Origin: Candidatus Vesicomyidisocius sp. Pext_18_S21
GTDB taxonomy: Bacteria; Pseudomonadota; Gammaproteobacteria; PS1; Pseudothioglobaceae
NCBI GenBank assembly: GCA_021730165.1
Contig: CP072535.1
Location: 699,798 to 763,797, forward strand
Direction of reading: 5' to 3'
Length of the DNA stretch: 64,000 bases
Position numbers and translations under genes: made by a program
Shown here: positions 9,699 through 19,518 of the stretch, piece by piece
Layout: the number at the start of each line of letters is the position of its first letter
Position numbering within the stretch: the first letter of the stretch is position 1
Notes under the pieces: model-generated
Seen by the model: only the letters and a program-made list of their open reading frames with translations
What the model was told of the DNA's origin: nothing
Databases searched by the model: none

Positions 9699-10658
9699 CT
9701 AATAATTACCTATCTGTAAAAAGCCAAATAAATTTTTAGATATTAACTTATCACTAATAGCTAATGCAATACCATTAATACTTGCTTCGGTTAACTGTTC
9801 TAATAGAGTCTTTTCTTTTTCAAATAAGACTCTAGAATCAATACCAATAATATGTTTAGCAACATAATTCGTATCTGCAATACCATCTATCAAGCCTAAT
9901 TTATTAGCATCCTGCCCTAGCCAAATTAAACCTGTAAACAAATCTTTATGTTTTGATAACCTGTTACCTCTACCTGCTTTAACGGCATTAATAAAATTTT
10001 GATGCAATTTATCTAATATATGAGTTTGAATGTGCGCTAATATTTTTTCATTCTCTGGAGAAAAGGAATCTAACAAACCCTTATATTTTCCTGCGGTATA
10101 GAGCCGTCTTTTAATACCTAATTTTTTAATGGCATCAACTGCACCAAAACTGGACATAATAACACCAATACTACCAATAATTGAAGATTCATCTGCATAT
10201 ATTTCATCAGCAGCTGAAGCGATATAATAACAACCTGAAGCACAAACATCTTCAACCACCACATAAAATTTTTTATCAAATTGTTTTTTTAAACGGATAA
10301 TAGCCTTATAAATCCTACTAGATTGTACAGGCGAACCACCTGGTGAATTAATTCTTAAAATAATAGCTTTTGCATTCTCTAGCTTAAATGCACTATGCAA
10401 TAACTCAATAGTCTCATCAGCATCAATTGAACCTGAACTTTGAATAATACCACTTAGCACTACTTCAGCAACAAAAGGAGATTCTTTTTTAAGTACTGTC
10501 TTTAATACGCCATTTTCGCTCACGCCGATATAAGATATAAAAATAAAATAACTAACAAATAATATACTAAATATAATACGCCAACGATATTTGGATTTAT
10601 TTTGACGTACAAATTCTTGTGCAATATCGGCTAGTTGTTCATCAGCAGTACGTTTCAT
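9699..10658 (-). CDS. sppA: Signal peptide peptidase SppA, short S49 form
   Basis: A 319-residue S49-family inner-membrane protease that degrades cleaved signal peptides. One membrane anchor lies at about residues 24-44. The core includes LRINSPGGSPVQSSRIYKAI, the serine nucleophile in VCASGCYYIASAADEIYA (the usual ASGGYY is ASGCYY here), SSIIGSIGVI, and the YTAGKYKG lysine that completes the Ser/Lys dyad. The length matches the single-domain forms of SppA. It is divergent from ccmA, with only 15 bases between them. Confidence 0.92.
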   Translation of the reverse strand: MKRTADEQLADIAQEFVRQNKSKYRWRIIFSILFVSYFIFISYIGVSENGVLKTVLKKESPFVAEVVLSGIIQSSGSIDADETIELLHSAFKLENAKAIILRINSPGGSPVQSSRIYKAIIRLKKQFDKKFYVVVEDVCASGCYYIASAADEIYADESSIIGSIGVIMSSFGAVDAIKKLGIKRRLYTAGKYKGLLDSFSPENEKILAHIQTHILDKLHQNFINAVKAGRGNRLSKHKDLFTGLIWLGQDANKLGLIDGIADTNYVAKHIIGIDSRVLFEKEKTLLEQLTEASINGIALAISDKLISKNLFGFLQIGNY

Positions 10659-10673
10659 ATATAATCTTCATTT

Positions 10674-11270
10674 ATGTTAAAAGTAGATAATCTTAGTTGC
10701 CAAAAAGGCTACAACCTTTTATTCAGCAATCTTTCTTTTAAAGTTAACTCAGGTGATATTTTACGCATTACTGGAACTAATGGTAGTGGTAAAACTTCCC
10801 TTCTTAAGATTTTAGCTGGACTTGATGCTCAAGAACAAGGTAATGTTTTTTTAGATAATCATGAAGTCAAGTCGGAAGCCTACCAACAAGAAATTTTTTA
10901 TTTAGGGCACTTGTCAGCACTTAGTGAAGAATTAAGCACTCTTGAGAATCTTGAATTTTTGACAGAACTTAATAAACCTACCAAACAAATACAATTAATT
11001 AAAGCATTAAGCAGTATCGGTTTAAAAGGTTATGAGAATGAATACTGTGACAAGCTTTCAGCAGGGCAGAAACGACGTGTTATCCTAGCAGGATTATTCA
11101 TTTCTAATGCAAAAATTTGGCTATTAGATGAGCCTTTTACTGCACTTGATGCTGATGGTGTAACAATCATTGAAAGTAGAATTACAAAACATTGCAAACA
11201 AGGAGGGTTATGCTTGTTTACTACACATCAAAATTCAGACCTTATTAATCAAAAGGTATTAGCACTATGA
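10674..11270 (+). CDS. ccmA: Heme exporter ATP-binding subunit CcmA
   Basis: A 198-residue ABC ATPase of the System I cytochrome c maturation pathway, which drives release of heme-loaded CcmE. Walker A is GTNGSGKTSLL (about 34), the signature is LSAGQKRRVILAG (about 122) and Walker B is IWLLDEPFTALD (about 143). It overlaps ccmB by four bases (ATGA), so the two are translated together. ccmC-H are not in this window. Confidence 0.94.
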   Translation: MLKVDNLSCQKGYNLLFSNLSFKVNSGDILRITGTNGSGKTSLLKILAGLDAQEQGNVFLDNHEVKSEAYQQEIFYLGHLSALSEELSTLENLEFLTELNKPTKQIQLIKALSSIGLKGYENEYCDKLSAGQKRRVILAGLFISNAKIWLLDEPFTALDADGVTIIESRITKHCKQGGLCLFTTHQNSDLINQKVLAL

Positions 11271-11932
11271 ATATCTACCTACAAGCTTTAAAACGTGACT
11301 TGCGTATTGCTATTCGCAACCCTTCTAGCATACTAAACCCTCTGTTATTTTTTATAATATCAGTATCATTATTTCCCTTAGCTATTAGCTCTGAGGCTAC
11401 CATACTCTCCCCAATTGGGTCAGGCATTATCTGGGTTACTTCAATGCTCTCTATGCTACTTTCGCTTAATGCTTTATTTCATCATGATTTTGAAAATGGT
11501 GTTTTAGAACAAATGGTAATTTCTCACCATTCACTACCTTTACTTATTCTATCAAAAATTACCGCTCATTGGATTTTGACTGGTATCCCTATTATTCTAC
11601 TATCCCCTTTATTTGGATTGTTTTTATTTCTTGATAATAATGGTGTTTATGTATTAATGATAACGCTATTATTATCCACACCAAGTTTAAGCCTTATTGG
11701 AGCTATTGGGGCTTCACTTATTGTTGGTATAAAAAATTCTGGCATGTTATTATCTTTGCTAATACTTCCTCTGTATATTCCTATTCTTATTTTTGCTTCA
11801 AGTGCTGTCTCTCAAGCACAATTTGGTTTAGGAATTACAGGTCAATTATACTTTTTAGCTACCATTCTCATAGTAAGTTTAATGACCGCACCATTTATTA
11901 GTGGTATTGCTTTAAAGATAAGCCTAGAATAA
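11267..11932 (+). CDS. ccmB: Heme exporter membrane subunit CcmB
   Basis: A 221-residue membrane protein with about six helices, partner of CcmA in cytochrome c maturation. Recognised by the N-terminus LKRDLRIAIRNPSSILNPLLFF, the FENGVLEQMVISHHSLPLL loop (about 82) and LPLYIPILIFASSAV (about 166). The operon ends here; the next transcript, carrying the metK leader, begins within 30 bases of the ccmB stop. Confidence 0.94.
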   Translation: MNIYLQALKRDLRIAIRNPSSILNPLLFFIISVSLFPLAISSEATILSPIGSGIIWVTSMLSMLLSLNALFHHDFENGVLEQMVISHHSLPLLILSKITAHWILTGIPIILLSPLFGLFLFLDNNGVYVLMITLLLSTPSLSLIGAIGASLIVGIKNSGMLLSLLILPLYIPILIFASSAVSQAQFGLGITGQLYFLATILIVSLMTAPFISGIALKISLE

Positions 11933-11943
11933 TCAGTTACTTA

Positions 11944-11952
11944 TGCTATAAT
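11944..11952 (+). promoter_or_regulatory. Extended -10 promoter of the metK leader
   Basis: TGCTATAAT is a perfect extended -10 element and would start transcription near 11959, just before the aptamer-like structure. No convincing -35 box is present, as is usual for extended -10 promoters. The same nine-base element occurs ahead of the small gene at 26047. Confidence 0.6.
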
Positions 11953-11959
11953 TTTAACT

Positions 11960-12072
11960 ACACGCTGATTTGTCCCGATTGCTAGCGTTGCTACCAAAAT
12001 AGGAAGCTAAAACAAGCTAAAGTAGGTGTTCTTCTTATATTTGGAAACCCACTTTAAGGGTTTTTGTTTTAT
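11960..12072 (+). promoter_or_regulatory. SAM-II/SAM-V-like riboswitch with expression platform upstream of metK
   Basis: The leader resembles the SAM-II aptamer core as I remember it from the metX riboswitch. P1 is ACGCT (11962-11966) paired with AGCGT (11984-11988). Between them lies a GATTTG segment and then CCCGATTGC (11974-11982). Two downstream copies of GCTAAA (12006, 12016) follow; the second continues as GTAGG and can form the H-type pseudoknot with CCCGATTGC. TAAAGTAGG (12018-12026) can instead pair, with one mismatch, to CCCACTTTA (12048-12056), the 5' side of the terminator. SAM binding would free the terminator and stop metK transcription. The product of MetK is SAM, so the logic is closed. 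No covariance search could be run. Confidence 0.65.
12045..12070 (+). terminator. Rho-independent terminator in the metK leader
   Basis: AAACCC (12045-12050) pairs with GGGTTT (12058-12063) across a seven-base loop, followed by a T-rich tail (12061-12070). It lies only 18 bases before the metK ATG, before the AAAGGAG ribosome-binding site at 12074, so it is an attenuator rather than a gene-end terminator for ccmB. Its 5' half is complementary to the 3' end of the putative aptamer. Confidence 0.7.
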
Positions 12073-12087
12073 TAAAGGAGAAAAAAA

Positions 12088-13221
12088 ATGATATTCACTT
12101 CTGAATCTGTATCCGCTGGACACCCTGATAAGATTTGTGATCAAATTTCTGATGCTATCTTAGATGCAGCATTAACACAAGATAAAAACTCACGTGTTGC
12201 TGTTGAAACATTAGTTAAAGGTAATCATGTCGTACTAGCTGGAGAAATTACCACAGGCGCCAATATTGATTATGAAAAAATTGTGCGTAATACTATTATT
12301 GATATTGGTTATGACAAACAAGAGTATGGTTTTAACGGTAACACTTGCAACATTACCAATTTACTCGGCGAACAATCTCAAGACATTGCTATAGGTGTTA
12401 ACGAATCATCTAACCACGAACAAGGAGCAGGCGACCAAGGTTTAATGTTTGGTTATGCCTGTAATACAACTGATACACTAATGCCGGCCCCTATTCTATA
12501 TGCACACCTTTTAGTTGCGCGTCAAGCAAAACTAATGAAAGATGGTGTATTACCTTGGTTACGCCCAGATGCAAAATCTCAAGTATCCATGATTTATAAC
12601 GGTCATAAAGTCGTAGGTATTGATACCGTTGTTTTATCAACCCAACATGATAATGATATTTCGCTTACAGATTTACGAAAAGTTATCTTAGAGAAAGTAA
12701 TAAAGCCCGTACTACCTAGTAAATGGCTAAGTAATAAAACGCAGTATCACATCAACTCAACAGGTCATTTTGTCATTGGTGGTCCGGTAGGTGATGCAGG
12801 ACTAACAGGCCGTAAAATTATTGTCGATACTTATGGGGGTATGGCCCGACATGGTGGTGGTGCATTTTCTGGTAAAGACCCATCAAAAGTTGACCGTTCT
12901 ACAGCATATGCAACACGTTATATAGCTAAAAATATTGTTGCTGCTGGTTTGGCTGATAGATGTGAGATTCAAGTCTCTTATGCTATTGGTGTAGCAGAAC
13001 CTATCTCAATTAATGTAGAAACCTTTGGTACAGGAAAAATCAGTAATCAAGCAATTGAACATTTAATACATAAGCACTTTGATTTACGTCCTAAAGGATT
13101 AATTGAAATGCTTGATCTTAAACGCCCTATCTATCAACAAACTGCTAGTTATGGCCACTTTGGACGTACAGAAAATGACATTAGTTGGGAAAAAACTGAT
13201 CGCGCTCACTTACTAAGATAA
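12088..13221 (+). CDS. metK: S-adenosylmethionine synthetase
   Basis: A 377-residue MetK, which makes SAM from methionine and ATP. Conserved segments are [17 protein letters not shown] (about 11), the [12 protein letters not shown] hexapeptide region (about 113), and [16 protein letters not shown] (about 255). Length is normal for the family. A strong AAAGGAG ribosome-binding site lies seven bases before the ATG. The riboswitch-like leader suggests SAM feedback. ahcY follows 26 bases later, so the two halves of the methyl cycle are together. Confidence 0.97.
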   Translation: MIFTSESVSAGHPDKICDQISDAILDAALTQDKNSRVAVETLVKGNHVVLAGEITTGANIDYEKIVRNTIIDIGYDKQEYGFNGNTCNITNLLGEQSQDIAIGVNESSNHEQGAGDQGLMFGYACNTTDTLMPAPILYAHLLVARQAKLMKDGVLPWLRPDAKSQVSMIYNGHKVVGIDTVVLSTQHDNDISLTDLRKVILEKVIKPVLPSKWLSNKTQYHINSTGHFVIGGPVGDAGLTGRKIIVDTYGGMARHGGGAFSGKDPSKVDRSTAYATRYIAKNIVAAGLADRCEIQVSYAIGVAEPISINVETFGTGKISNQAIEHLIHKHFDLRPKGLIEMLDLKRPIYQQTASYGHFGRTENDISWEKTDRAHLLR

Positions 13222-13247
13222 AAATATTATTGGTATAATAAATTAAA

Positions 13248-14618
13248 GTGAATAACTCAACCTTAAATAATAAAGATTATAAAGTAGCTGATATGAAACT
13301 AGCCGATTATGGTCGTAAAGAAATAGAACTTGCAGAAGCGGAAATGCCAACACTTATGGCACTTCGAGAAAAATATAAAAGCAAACAACCTTTAAAAAAT
13401 GCCAAAATTCTTGGCTGTATCCACATGACTATTCAAACCGCAGTTTTAATTGAAACACTGATCGATTTAGGTTCGCAAGTACGTTGGTCAAGTTGCAATA
13501 TTTTTTCTACTCAAGACCACGCTGCTAGTGCTATGGTAGCAGCTAACATCCCAACCTTTGCCTGGAAAGGCGAAACTGAAGAGGAATTTTTATGGTGTAT
13601 TGAACAAACTATTTTTAAAAATGGTAAACCTTGGGAAGCCAATATGGTACTTGATGATGGTGGGGATTTAACCCAAATATTACACGATAAATATCCAGAG
13701 ATGTTAGCTAATATTCACGGTATTTCTGAGGAAACCACAACAGGCGTCCATCGCTTATTAGAAATGATGAAAGAAGGTTCACTTAAAGTCCCTGCTATTA
13801 ATGTAAACGACTCAGTGACTAAATCAAAAAATGACAATAAATACGGTTGTCGCCACTCTCTAAATGATGCTATTAAACGTAGTACTGATATGTTAATGTC
13901 AGGTAAAAAAGTACTAGTAATTGGATATGGTGATGTTGGTAAAGGCTCTGCACAAAGCCTACGTCAAGAAAACATGATTGTTAAAATCAGTGAAATTGAC
14001 CCAATTTGTGCAATGCAAGCCTGTATGGATGGTTTTGAAGTTATATCTCCTTATATCAACGGCATAAATACAGGTTTAATTAATGACATTAATAAAGATC
14101 TACTAAATACAACTGATTTAATCGTCACCGCTACAGGTAATATTAATGTTTGTGATAATGCCATGCTACAAACTCTTAAAGCAGGGGCAGTGGTTTGCAA
14201 TATTGGACATTTTGATAATGAAATTGACACTCAATATATGCGTGATAATTGGCGTTGGGATGAGATAAAACCTCAAGTTCATCGTATTTTTAGAGCAGAC
14301 AATAAAAATGACTATTTAATTTTATTATCCGAAGGACGTTTAGTAAATTTAGGCAATGCAACAGGACATCCAAGCCGAATCATGGATGGCTCATTTGCCA
14401 ATCAAGTCTTGGCACAAATTCATTTGTTTAATGCAAAATTTGCCGATAATGGAGGTAATATTTATGTTAAAGTTCTTCCTAAAAAACTAGATGAAGAAGT
14501 AGCTGCAGGTATGGTGAATGGTTTTAATGGCGTACTTACAATACTGACAGCTACTCAAGCTAATTACATCAATGTCCCAAAGAATGGCCCATTCAAGCCT
14601 GAGAGTTATAAGTATTAA
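13248..14618 (+). CDS. ahcY: Adenosylhomocysteinase
   Basis: A 456-residue S-adenosylhomocysteine hydrolase, which clears the by-product of SAM-dependent methylation to adenosine and homocysteine with bound NAD. The NAD-binding loop is [15 protein letters not shown] (about 222); other family motifs are [17 protein letters not shown] and the C-terminal [10 protein letters not shown]. It has the extra segment usual in the proteobacterial long form. The start is GTG; no nearby in-frame ATG precedes the conserved [15 protein letters not shown]. Confidence 0.96.
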   Translation: MNNSTLNNKDYKVADMKLADYGRKEIELAEAEMPTLMALREKYKSKQPLKNAKILGCIHMTIQTAVLIETLIDLGSQVRWSSCNIFSTQDHAASAMVAANIPTFAWKGETEEEFLWCIEQTIFKNGKPWEANMVLDDGGDLTQILHDKYPEMLANIHGISEETTTGVHRLLEMMKEGSLKVPAINVNDSVTKSKNDNKYGCRHSLNDAIKRSTDMLMSGKKVLVIGYGDVGKGSAQSLRQENMIVKISEIDPICAMQACMDGFEVISPYINGINTGLINDINKDLLNTTDLIVTATGNINVCDNAMLQTLKAGAVVCNIGHFDNEIDTQYMRDNWRWDEIKPQVHRIFRADNKNDYLILLSEGRLVNLGNATGHPSRIMDGSFANQVLAQIHLFNAKFADNGGNIYVKVLPKKLDEEVAAGMVNGFNGVLTILTATQANYINVPKNGPFKPESYKY

Positions 14619-14667
14619 GCCATATAAAGTGTTTTAAAAAAATACTCTGGTACAAGATTTTTATAAT

Positions 14668-14695
14668 AATTTTACAGTAAAATTTTTTGTTATTT
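14668..14695 (+). terminator. Terminator after ahcY
   Basis: AATTTTA and TAAAATT form a 7-bp AT-only stem with a CAG loop, followed by a long T-rich run up to 14695. It lies 50 bases after ahcY and just before glyQ (14709), so glyQ probably has its own promoter or is read through. Confidence 0.45.
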
Positions 14696-14708
14696 TTATT
14701 GAATTAAT

Positions 14709-15632
14709 ATGTCAATTCCAAATTTGGATACTTGTGTTTCATTTCAAAATTTAATCTTAAAACTACAAACTTTTTGGAACTCAAAAGGATGTGCTCTATT
14801 ACAACCTTTCGATATGGAAATGGGTGCTGGAACTTTTCACCCTGCTACATTTCTAAGGGCTATTGGTCCTGAACCTTGGAAAGTAGCTTATGTACAACCT
14901 TCACGTCGTCCTACCGACGGTCGCTATGGAAAAAATCCAAATCGATTACAACATTATTATCAATTTCAAGTGTTACTCAAACCATCGCCAATAAATATTC
15001 AAGATTTATATTTAGAATCTTTAGCTAGAATTAATATTGATTTAACTAAGCATGATATACGCTTTGTAGAAGACAATTGGGAATCCCCAACTTTAGGAGC
15101 TTGGGGTTTGGGCTGGGAAGTTTGGTTAAACGGTATGGAAATTTCTCAATTTACCTACTTTCAACAAGTTGGTGGCTTAACTTGTAAGCCTGTATCAGGG
15201 GAACTTACTTACGGATTAGAACGTTTATCTATGTACCTACAAGGTGTTGATAGTGTATTTGATTTGATTTGGGTTGAAGGGATTAGCTATTCTGATGTGT
15301 TTCATCAAAATGAAATTGAACAATCACAATATAACTTTGAGATTGCTAATACCGAAGTATTATTTAGGCAATTCGACGAAGCAGAAACTATGCATGAAAA
15401 ACTAATTGAAAGATTATTACCCTACCCTGCTCATGAGCAAGTCATTAAGGCTTCACATTTATTTAATTTACTTGATGCACGTCATGCTATTAGCGTAACA
15501 GATCGCACGCGGTTTATTCGTAAAGTACGTGCTATGAGTCAAAAGGTAGCACAAACTTATTACGACTCACGCAAAGCTTTAGACTTTCCAATGCTTAAAC
15601 AACTCACAAAAGTCAAGACAAGTAAGAAATAA
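14709..15632 (+). CDS. glyQ: Glycyl-tRNA synthetase alpha subunit
   Basis: A 307-residue GlyQ, the catalytic chain of the two-subunit bacterial glycyl-tRNA synthetase. Conserved blocks include [53 protein letters not shown] and [19 protein letters not shown]. Length is normal. It is separated from glyS (left window edge, opposite strand), which is unusual because the two normally overlap in one operon. yqaA begins two bases after its stop. Confidence 0.96.
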   Translation: MSIPNLDTCVSFQNLILKLQTFWNSKGCALLQPFDMEMGAGTFHPATFLRAIGPEPWKVAYVQPSRRPTDGRYGKNPNRLQHYYQFQVLLKPSPINIQDLYLESLARINIDLTKHDIRFVEDNWESPTLGAWGLGWEVWLNGMEISQFTYFQQVGGLTCKPVSGELTYGLERLSMYLQGVDSVFDLIWVEGISYSDVFHQNEIEQSQYNFEIANTEVLFRQFDEAETMHEKLIERLLPYPAHEQVIKASHLFNLLDARHAISVTDRTRFIRKVRAMSQKVAQTYYDSRKALDFPMLKQLTKVKTSKK

Positions 15633-15633
15633 C

Positions 15634-16206
15634 ATGAATATATTTTCCAAAATTTATTTAAGGATTATTAACTTGGTTGAAAGTAAATATACCATTTATT
15701 ACTTATCAGTAGTTAGTTTTTTAGAGTCTAGTATTTTACCTTACCCGCCACCTGATATAATACTAGCGCCTATGACACTTAAACACCCTGAAAAAGCATA
15801 CTATTTTGCTTTTATTTGTACTATTTTTTCAGTATTCGGCGGCTTAATCGGATACTTTCTAGGTGAAGTATTATTACAATTTTTACTGAATTTTGAACTT
15901 ATCAAGCCAGAATCAGTCACACATATAAAAACATCTTTTAATACTTATGGTATTTGGATGGTTGGTATTGTAGCATTTAGCCCCATTCCTTATAAATTAG
16001 CTACCATTACTGCTGGCAGTATGTCCATGGCATTATTGCCATTTATTATTATTTCACTCATTGCACGTGCAACTAGATATTATCTAGTTGTTTCACTAAT
16101 CAAAGCTTATGGTCAACAATATGATCAGTGGCTAAAAAAATATATCAATCATTTAGGCTATATTCTAATTATAGTTATTGCACTAGGTTCTTGGTATGCC
16201 AATTAA
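15634..16206 (+). CDS. YqaA/DedA-family membrane protein
   Basis: A 190-residue protein of the SNARE-associated/DedA (VTT) superfamily, YqaA branch. It shows SFLESSILPYPPPDIILAPM (about 29-48), a glycine-rich helix GGLIGYFLGEVLL (about 70) and FSPIPYKLATITAGSMSM (about 111-128), with four to five hydrophobic helices. The family is thought to move or flip phospholipids; the substrate here is unknown. Its 3' end overlaps the NlpD-like gene by 11 bases, and yqaA-nlpD neighbourhood is common in gammaproteobacteria. Confidence 0.85.
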   Translation: MNIFSKIYLRIINLVESKYTIYYLSVVSFLESSILPYPPPDIILAPMTLKHPEKAYYFAFICTIFSVFGGLIGYFLGEVLLQFLLNFELIKPESVTHIKTSFNTYGIWMVGIVAFSPIPYKLATITAGSMSMALLPFIIISLIARATRYYLVVSLIKAYGQQYDQWLKKYINHLGYILIIVIALGSWYAN

Positions 16207-16678
16207 ATTTTTAGCTCTTGGGGTAGGCTTATTATTAATAACAAGTTGTTTTTATTCTCAACAAGAAGTTATTATTATTGAAAAGTCTACTAATCTAGAA
16301 AATATTAAAAAAATAAGCAAAAAAATCAACAGATGGTCTATGCCAGTTGAAGGCAATATAAGCAAGACCTTCTCAATAAAAAATGAACATTTAGGATTAA
16401 CTTTTGATACCAACACTGGAAAAAATGTACGCACTATTCGTAATGGAAAGGTAGTCTATGCTGGTAATAAAATAAAAAATCACGGAAAAATGATTATTAT
16501 TCGTCACCCATTTGGGTTTTACAGCTCATATACACAAAATAAGACCTTAATGGTAAAGAATGGAGATTCTGTTACCAAAGGGCAAATAATTGCCATTACC
16601 AGTAAAGTTCCGTTTTACTTTGAAATGAAAAAGTTTCAACAACCAATTAACCCGCTCAAGTATCTAAAAATTAATTAA
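16196..16678 (+). CDS. NlpD-like lipoprotein with degenerate LytM (M23) domain
   Basis: A 160-residue lipoprotein (lipobox ITSC, acylated Cys18) with a LytM/M23 domain at about residues 45-158. Visible family segments are NVRTIRNGKVVYAGN, HGKMIIIRH and VKNGDSVTKGQIIA, ending in INPLKYL. NlpD activates septal murein amidases. Compared with the family it is short and lacks a LysM domain. The metal ligands are eroded: HLGLTFDT replaces the HxGxD type, and FYFEMKK replaces the LHFEIR type with its His lost. Loss of the zinc site is normal in NlpD-type regulators, so it may still act as an activator, though its partners are being lost. Confidence 0.75.
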   Translation: MPIKFLALGVGLLLITSCFYSQQEVIIIEKSTNLENIKKISKKINRWSMPVEGNISKTFSIKNEHLGLTFDTNTGKNVRTIRNGKVVYAGNKIKNHGKMIIIRHPFGFYSSYTQNKTLMVKNGDSVTKGQIIAITSKVPFYFEMKKFQQPINPLKYLKIN

Positions 16679-16819
16679 AATAAAATTAATGAATGATTTT
16701 TTTAAAAAACATAACATCTTATCAGGATATTATTCAAAATACAGTACTGAAATTTATTACCCAACACAAACACTACACTTTCTCACTAAAGGATGCATAT
16801 CTAGAATGCAAAATAACCA

Positions 16820-18142
16820 TTGATAAATAAATTATACATTCGTACTTTTGGATGTCAAATGAACGAATATGACTCTAATAAAATGGTTGATATACTTAAA
16901 CATTCCCATGATCTAACATTAACTGATGATGCAACTAGTGCTGACGTATTACTAATTAACACTTGTTCAATTCGTGAAAAAGCCCAAGATAAATTATTCC
17001 ATCAGCTTGGTCGTTGGAGTAAATTAAAAGACAAAAATCCTAATTTAATTATTGGAGTAGGGGGTTGTGTCGCTTCACAAGAAGGTGAATTAATCCTTAA
17101 ACGCGCACCTTATGTGGATGTTATTTTTGGTCCACAAACCTTGCATAGATTACCAAAGATGCTCAATGATGTACTCAATAATAAGAAAACTAGTATTGAT
17201 ATTTCATTTCCAGAAATTGAAAAATTTGATCATCTACCAAAGCCAAAAACCAATTCTGTTACCGCTTTTGTCTCAATTATAGAAGGTTGTAGTAAATATT
17301 GTACATTTTGTATTGTACCTTATACACGTGGTGAAGAAATATCACGTCCATTTAATGATGTCATAAATGAAGTTAAAATTTTAGCCAGCCAAGGTGTTAA
17401 AGAGATTAACTTACTTGGACAAAATGTCAATGCATACCAAGGTTCTATGAATGATGGAGAGGTTTCTGATCTGGCACTATTAATTAATATTGTAGCACAA
17501 ATTAGTGGCATTAAACGTATTCGATATACCACCTCACACCCAACTCAATTTAGCGATAGTTTAATAGAAGCTTACGCCGAAGTACCAGAATTGGTTTCAC
17601 ATTTACACTTACCTGTTCAAAGCGGTTCTGATAAAATTCTTAGATTAATGAAACGCGGATATATGTCTATTGAATACAAATCTAAAATTAGAAAATTACG
17701 TAAAATTCGCCCAGATATCTCTATATCAAGTGATTTTATTATTGGTTTTCCAGGTGAAAATAAGAAAGATTTTCTTGACACTATGACACTGATTGATGAA
17801 ATTGGCTTTGATAAATCATTTAGCTTTATCTATTCCGTTCGACCTGGTACACCAGCCGCAAGTTATCCTGATAATGTCGATATGCAGGTTAAAAAACAGC
17901 GTCTAGCATTGATACAAAAAACAATAAACAACAACACTGAAGATATCTCTAAATTAATGATTGGTAGTATACAAAAAGTATTGGTAGAAAATATAACTAA
18001 AAAAGGAAATGAATTATTTGGACGTACAGAAAATATGCGTAACACACATTTTAAGGGTGACAAATCTCTAATTGGTCAAATTGTCAATATAAAAATCACC
18101 CAAGGTCGTGGTAATTCTTTAATGGGTGATTTACTAACTTAA
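16820..18142 (+). CDS. miaB: tRNA-2-methylthio-N6-isopentenyladenosine synthase MiaB
   Basis: A 440-residue radical-SAM methylthiotransferase that converts i6A37 to ms2i6A37 in tRNAs reading UNN codons. The radical-SAM cluster is in [17 protein letters not shown] (about 150). The N-terminal auxiliary cluster uses the cysteines of [17 protein letters not shown] and GGCVAS. A TRAM domain ends the protein. The start must be the TTG at 16820 because an in-frame stop lies two codons upstream. Its substrate-making partner MiaA is at 33986. Confidence 0.95.
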   Translation: MINKLYIRTFGCQMNEYDSNKMVDILKHSHDLTLTDDATSADVLLINTCSIREKAQDKLFHQLGRWSKLKDKNPNLIIGVGGCVASQEGELILKRAPYVDVIFGPQTLHRLPKMLNDVLNNKKTSIDISFPEIEKFDHLPKPKTNSVTAFVSIIEGCSKYCTFCIVPYTRGEEISRPFNDVINEVKILASQGVKEINLLGQNVNAYQGSMNDGEVSDLALLINIVAQISGIKRIRYTTSHPTQFSDSLIEAYAEVPELVSHLHLPVQSGSDKILRLMKRGYMSIEYKSKIRKLRKIRPDISISSDFIIGFPGENKKDFLDTMTLIDEIGFDKSFSFIYSVRPGTPAASYPDNVDMQVKKQRLALIQKTINNNTEDISKLMIGSIQKVLVENITKKGNELFGRTENMRNTHFKGDKSLIGQIVNIKITQGRGNSLMGDLLT

Positions 18143-18166
18143 AATTAGACCGGTTTTAAAAAAAAT

Positions 18167-18188
18167 AAGACTTTCCAAGTCTTTTCTT
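18167..18188 (+). terminator. Rho-independent terminator of miaB
   Basis: A 7-bp stem (AAGACTT with AAGTCTT), TCC loop and TTCTT tail, 25 bases after the miaB stop. Because an A-rich run also precedes the stem it could work in both directions and end the SCO transcript from the other side. Confidence 0.7.
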
Positions 18189-18415
18189 GTAACCATGATT
18201 ATGTTGGTAACTTAATATACTTTACTAAGTAAATATAATACAAGAGATAATTTTTTCCTTTAGAATTATTCTTATCTTGCTTTTATGAATTAAGATGACA
18301 AATTATGGTTAATTTCCCAATAAACCTCATATCTCCCTATTATAATAATCAATAATAAACGGGCTTTGTTTCTAAAATACATCATAACAATATTTTATGT
18401 AATAATATTTATCTT

Positions 18416-19096
18416 TCAATAATTTTTGATGATAAATTCAATATCATCTGCAATTTTAATCGGGTCATGCGGAGTAGGAAAACCAACAAATATTTGTCCA
18501 TCTGGATTGAGTAGATAAATCCAAGCGGTATGATTAATTAAGTAGCCAGATTCTAGAATACTTTTTGACAATAGTTCATCATTTTTAAATACTATTAACT
18601 TACCATTTTTTTCATAAACTACCCGTTCATAATATACACCAAAGGGCTTAATAAGTTGATTAATTTGTACTTGATCACCAGACACACCTAAAAAGTCTTT
18701 ATCAAAATAAGTCACATAAGTTTTTAATACAATAGGTGTATCTCTAACTGGATCAAAGGTAATAGCAACAAGACTTGGTATAATATTTACACCTCTTTTA
18801 ATCAAAGTAGATTTGATTATTGACATATCTATTAATACAGTAGGACATACATCTGGACAATGTGTATAAATAAAGGATAGTAACGTCCATTTTCCTTTAA
18901 AGTTATTATTATCAAATTTATTATTGTTATGGTCAATTAGCGAAAAAAAAGGCAATTTTTTATCAGGATTATGAAGTATATAAGAGGCTTTAAGTTGTTT
19001 TTCTAAATCTTGATAACTTTTACTAGGATTTATAAAATAGAATGTCGAAATAACCAACAGAACCACTACAATACCACTAAATAATTTATTATTCAT
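18416..19096 (-). CDS. SCO1/SenC-family copper chaperone
   Basis: A 226-residue, membrane-anchored thioredoxin-fold protein that delivers copper to the Cu-A site of cytochrome c oxidase. An N-terminal helix (residues 6-24) anchors it in the membrane. The copper-binding CxxxC is THCPDVCPTVL (about 85) and the distal ligand His is in YLINHTAWIYLLNPDG (about 187). ITFDPVRDTP is also family-typical. It shares direction and theme with the PCuAC gene upstream, though 422 bases separate them. Confidence 0.92.
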   Translation of the reverse strand: MNNKLFSGIVVVLLVISTFYFINPSKSYQDLEKQLKASYILHNPDKKLPFFSLIDHNNNKFDNNNFKGKWTLLSFIYTHCPDVCPTVLIDMSIIKSTLIKRGVNIIPSLVAITFDPVRDTPIVLKTYVTYFDKDFLGVSGDQVQINQLIKPFGVYYERVVYEKNGKLIVFKNDELLSKSILESGYLINHTAWIYLLNPDGQIFVGFPTPHDPIKIADDIEFIIKNY

Positions 19097-19518
19097 AAGA
19101 CTAATACATAATAATTACTCATTATATTTCCTTAACTATGTAAGATTTTTACTTTATTAGCGAACTACCAAAAAAGGGGTTTAACTTTCAACTATAGGAT
19201 TAAATAATAGCTTTGAAATAAGTTATCTAAACTTTCTATTTCCACGCTATTAAATAAAATTAGCATATTCAAATCTAACTATTTTTGAACATACAACGAC
19301 TATACCATTGTCTTTGATAAAACCCTTAAGTAAATCTTAAACAGATTTACCCCTAATAAGAAATAAGTCATCTTTTAGAGACTTTTACATGAGTAGTCGA
19401 TAATAGTACAGTTATCAATTTAATAAAAAAGTTAAAACTTTTAGTAGTATACCTATGTACTATATTATTTTTTATAGCTAAAAATTAATTAAGCAAAAAT
19501 CTTTTTTAAATATATTTC
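19097..19518. other. 422-bp spacer between PCuAC and SCO genes
   Basis: No coding remnant, RNA or clear hairpin recognised on either strand. The two copper chaperone genes flanking it point the same way, so a lost gene may once have stood here. Confidence 0.5.

Noticed and set aside
13234..13239. Independent promoter for ahcY (TATAAT)
   Set aside because: It would start transcription within a couple of bases of the GTG codon and leave no room for a leader; read-through from metK is simpler.
16689..16823. 44-codon ORF between the NlpD-like gene and miaB
   Set aside because: Overlaps the miaB TTG start and shows no family features; rpoS, which often follows nlpD, was considered but nothing matches.
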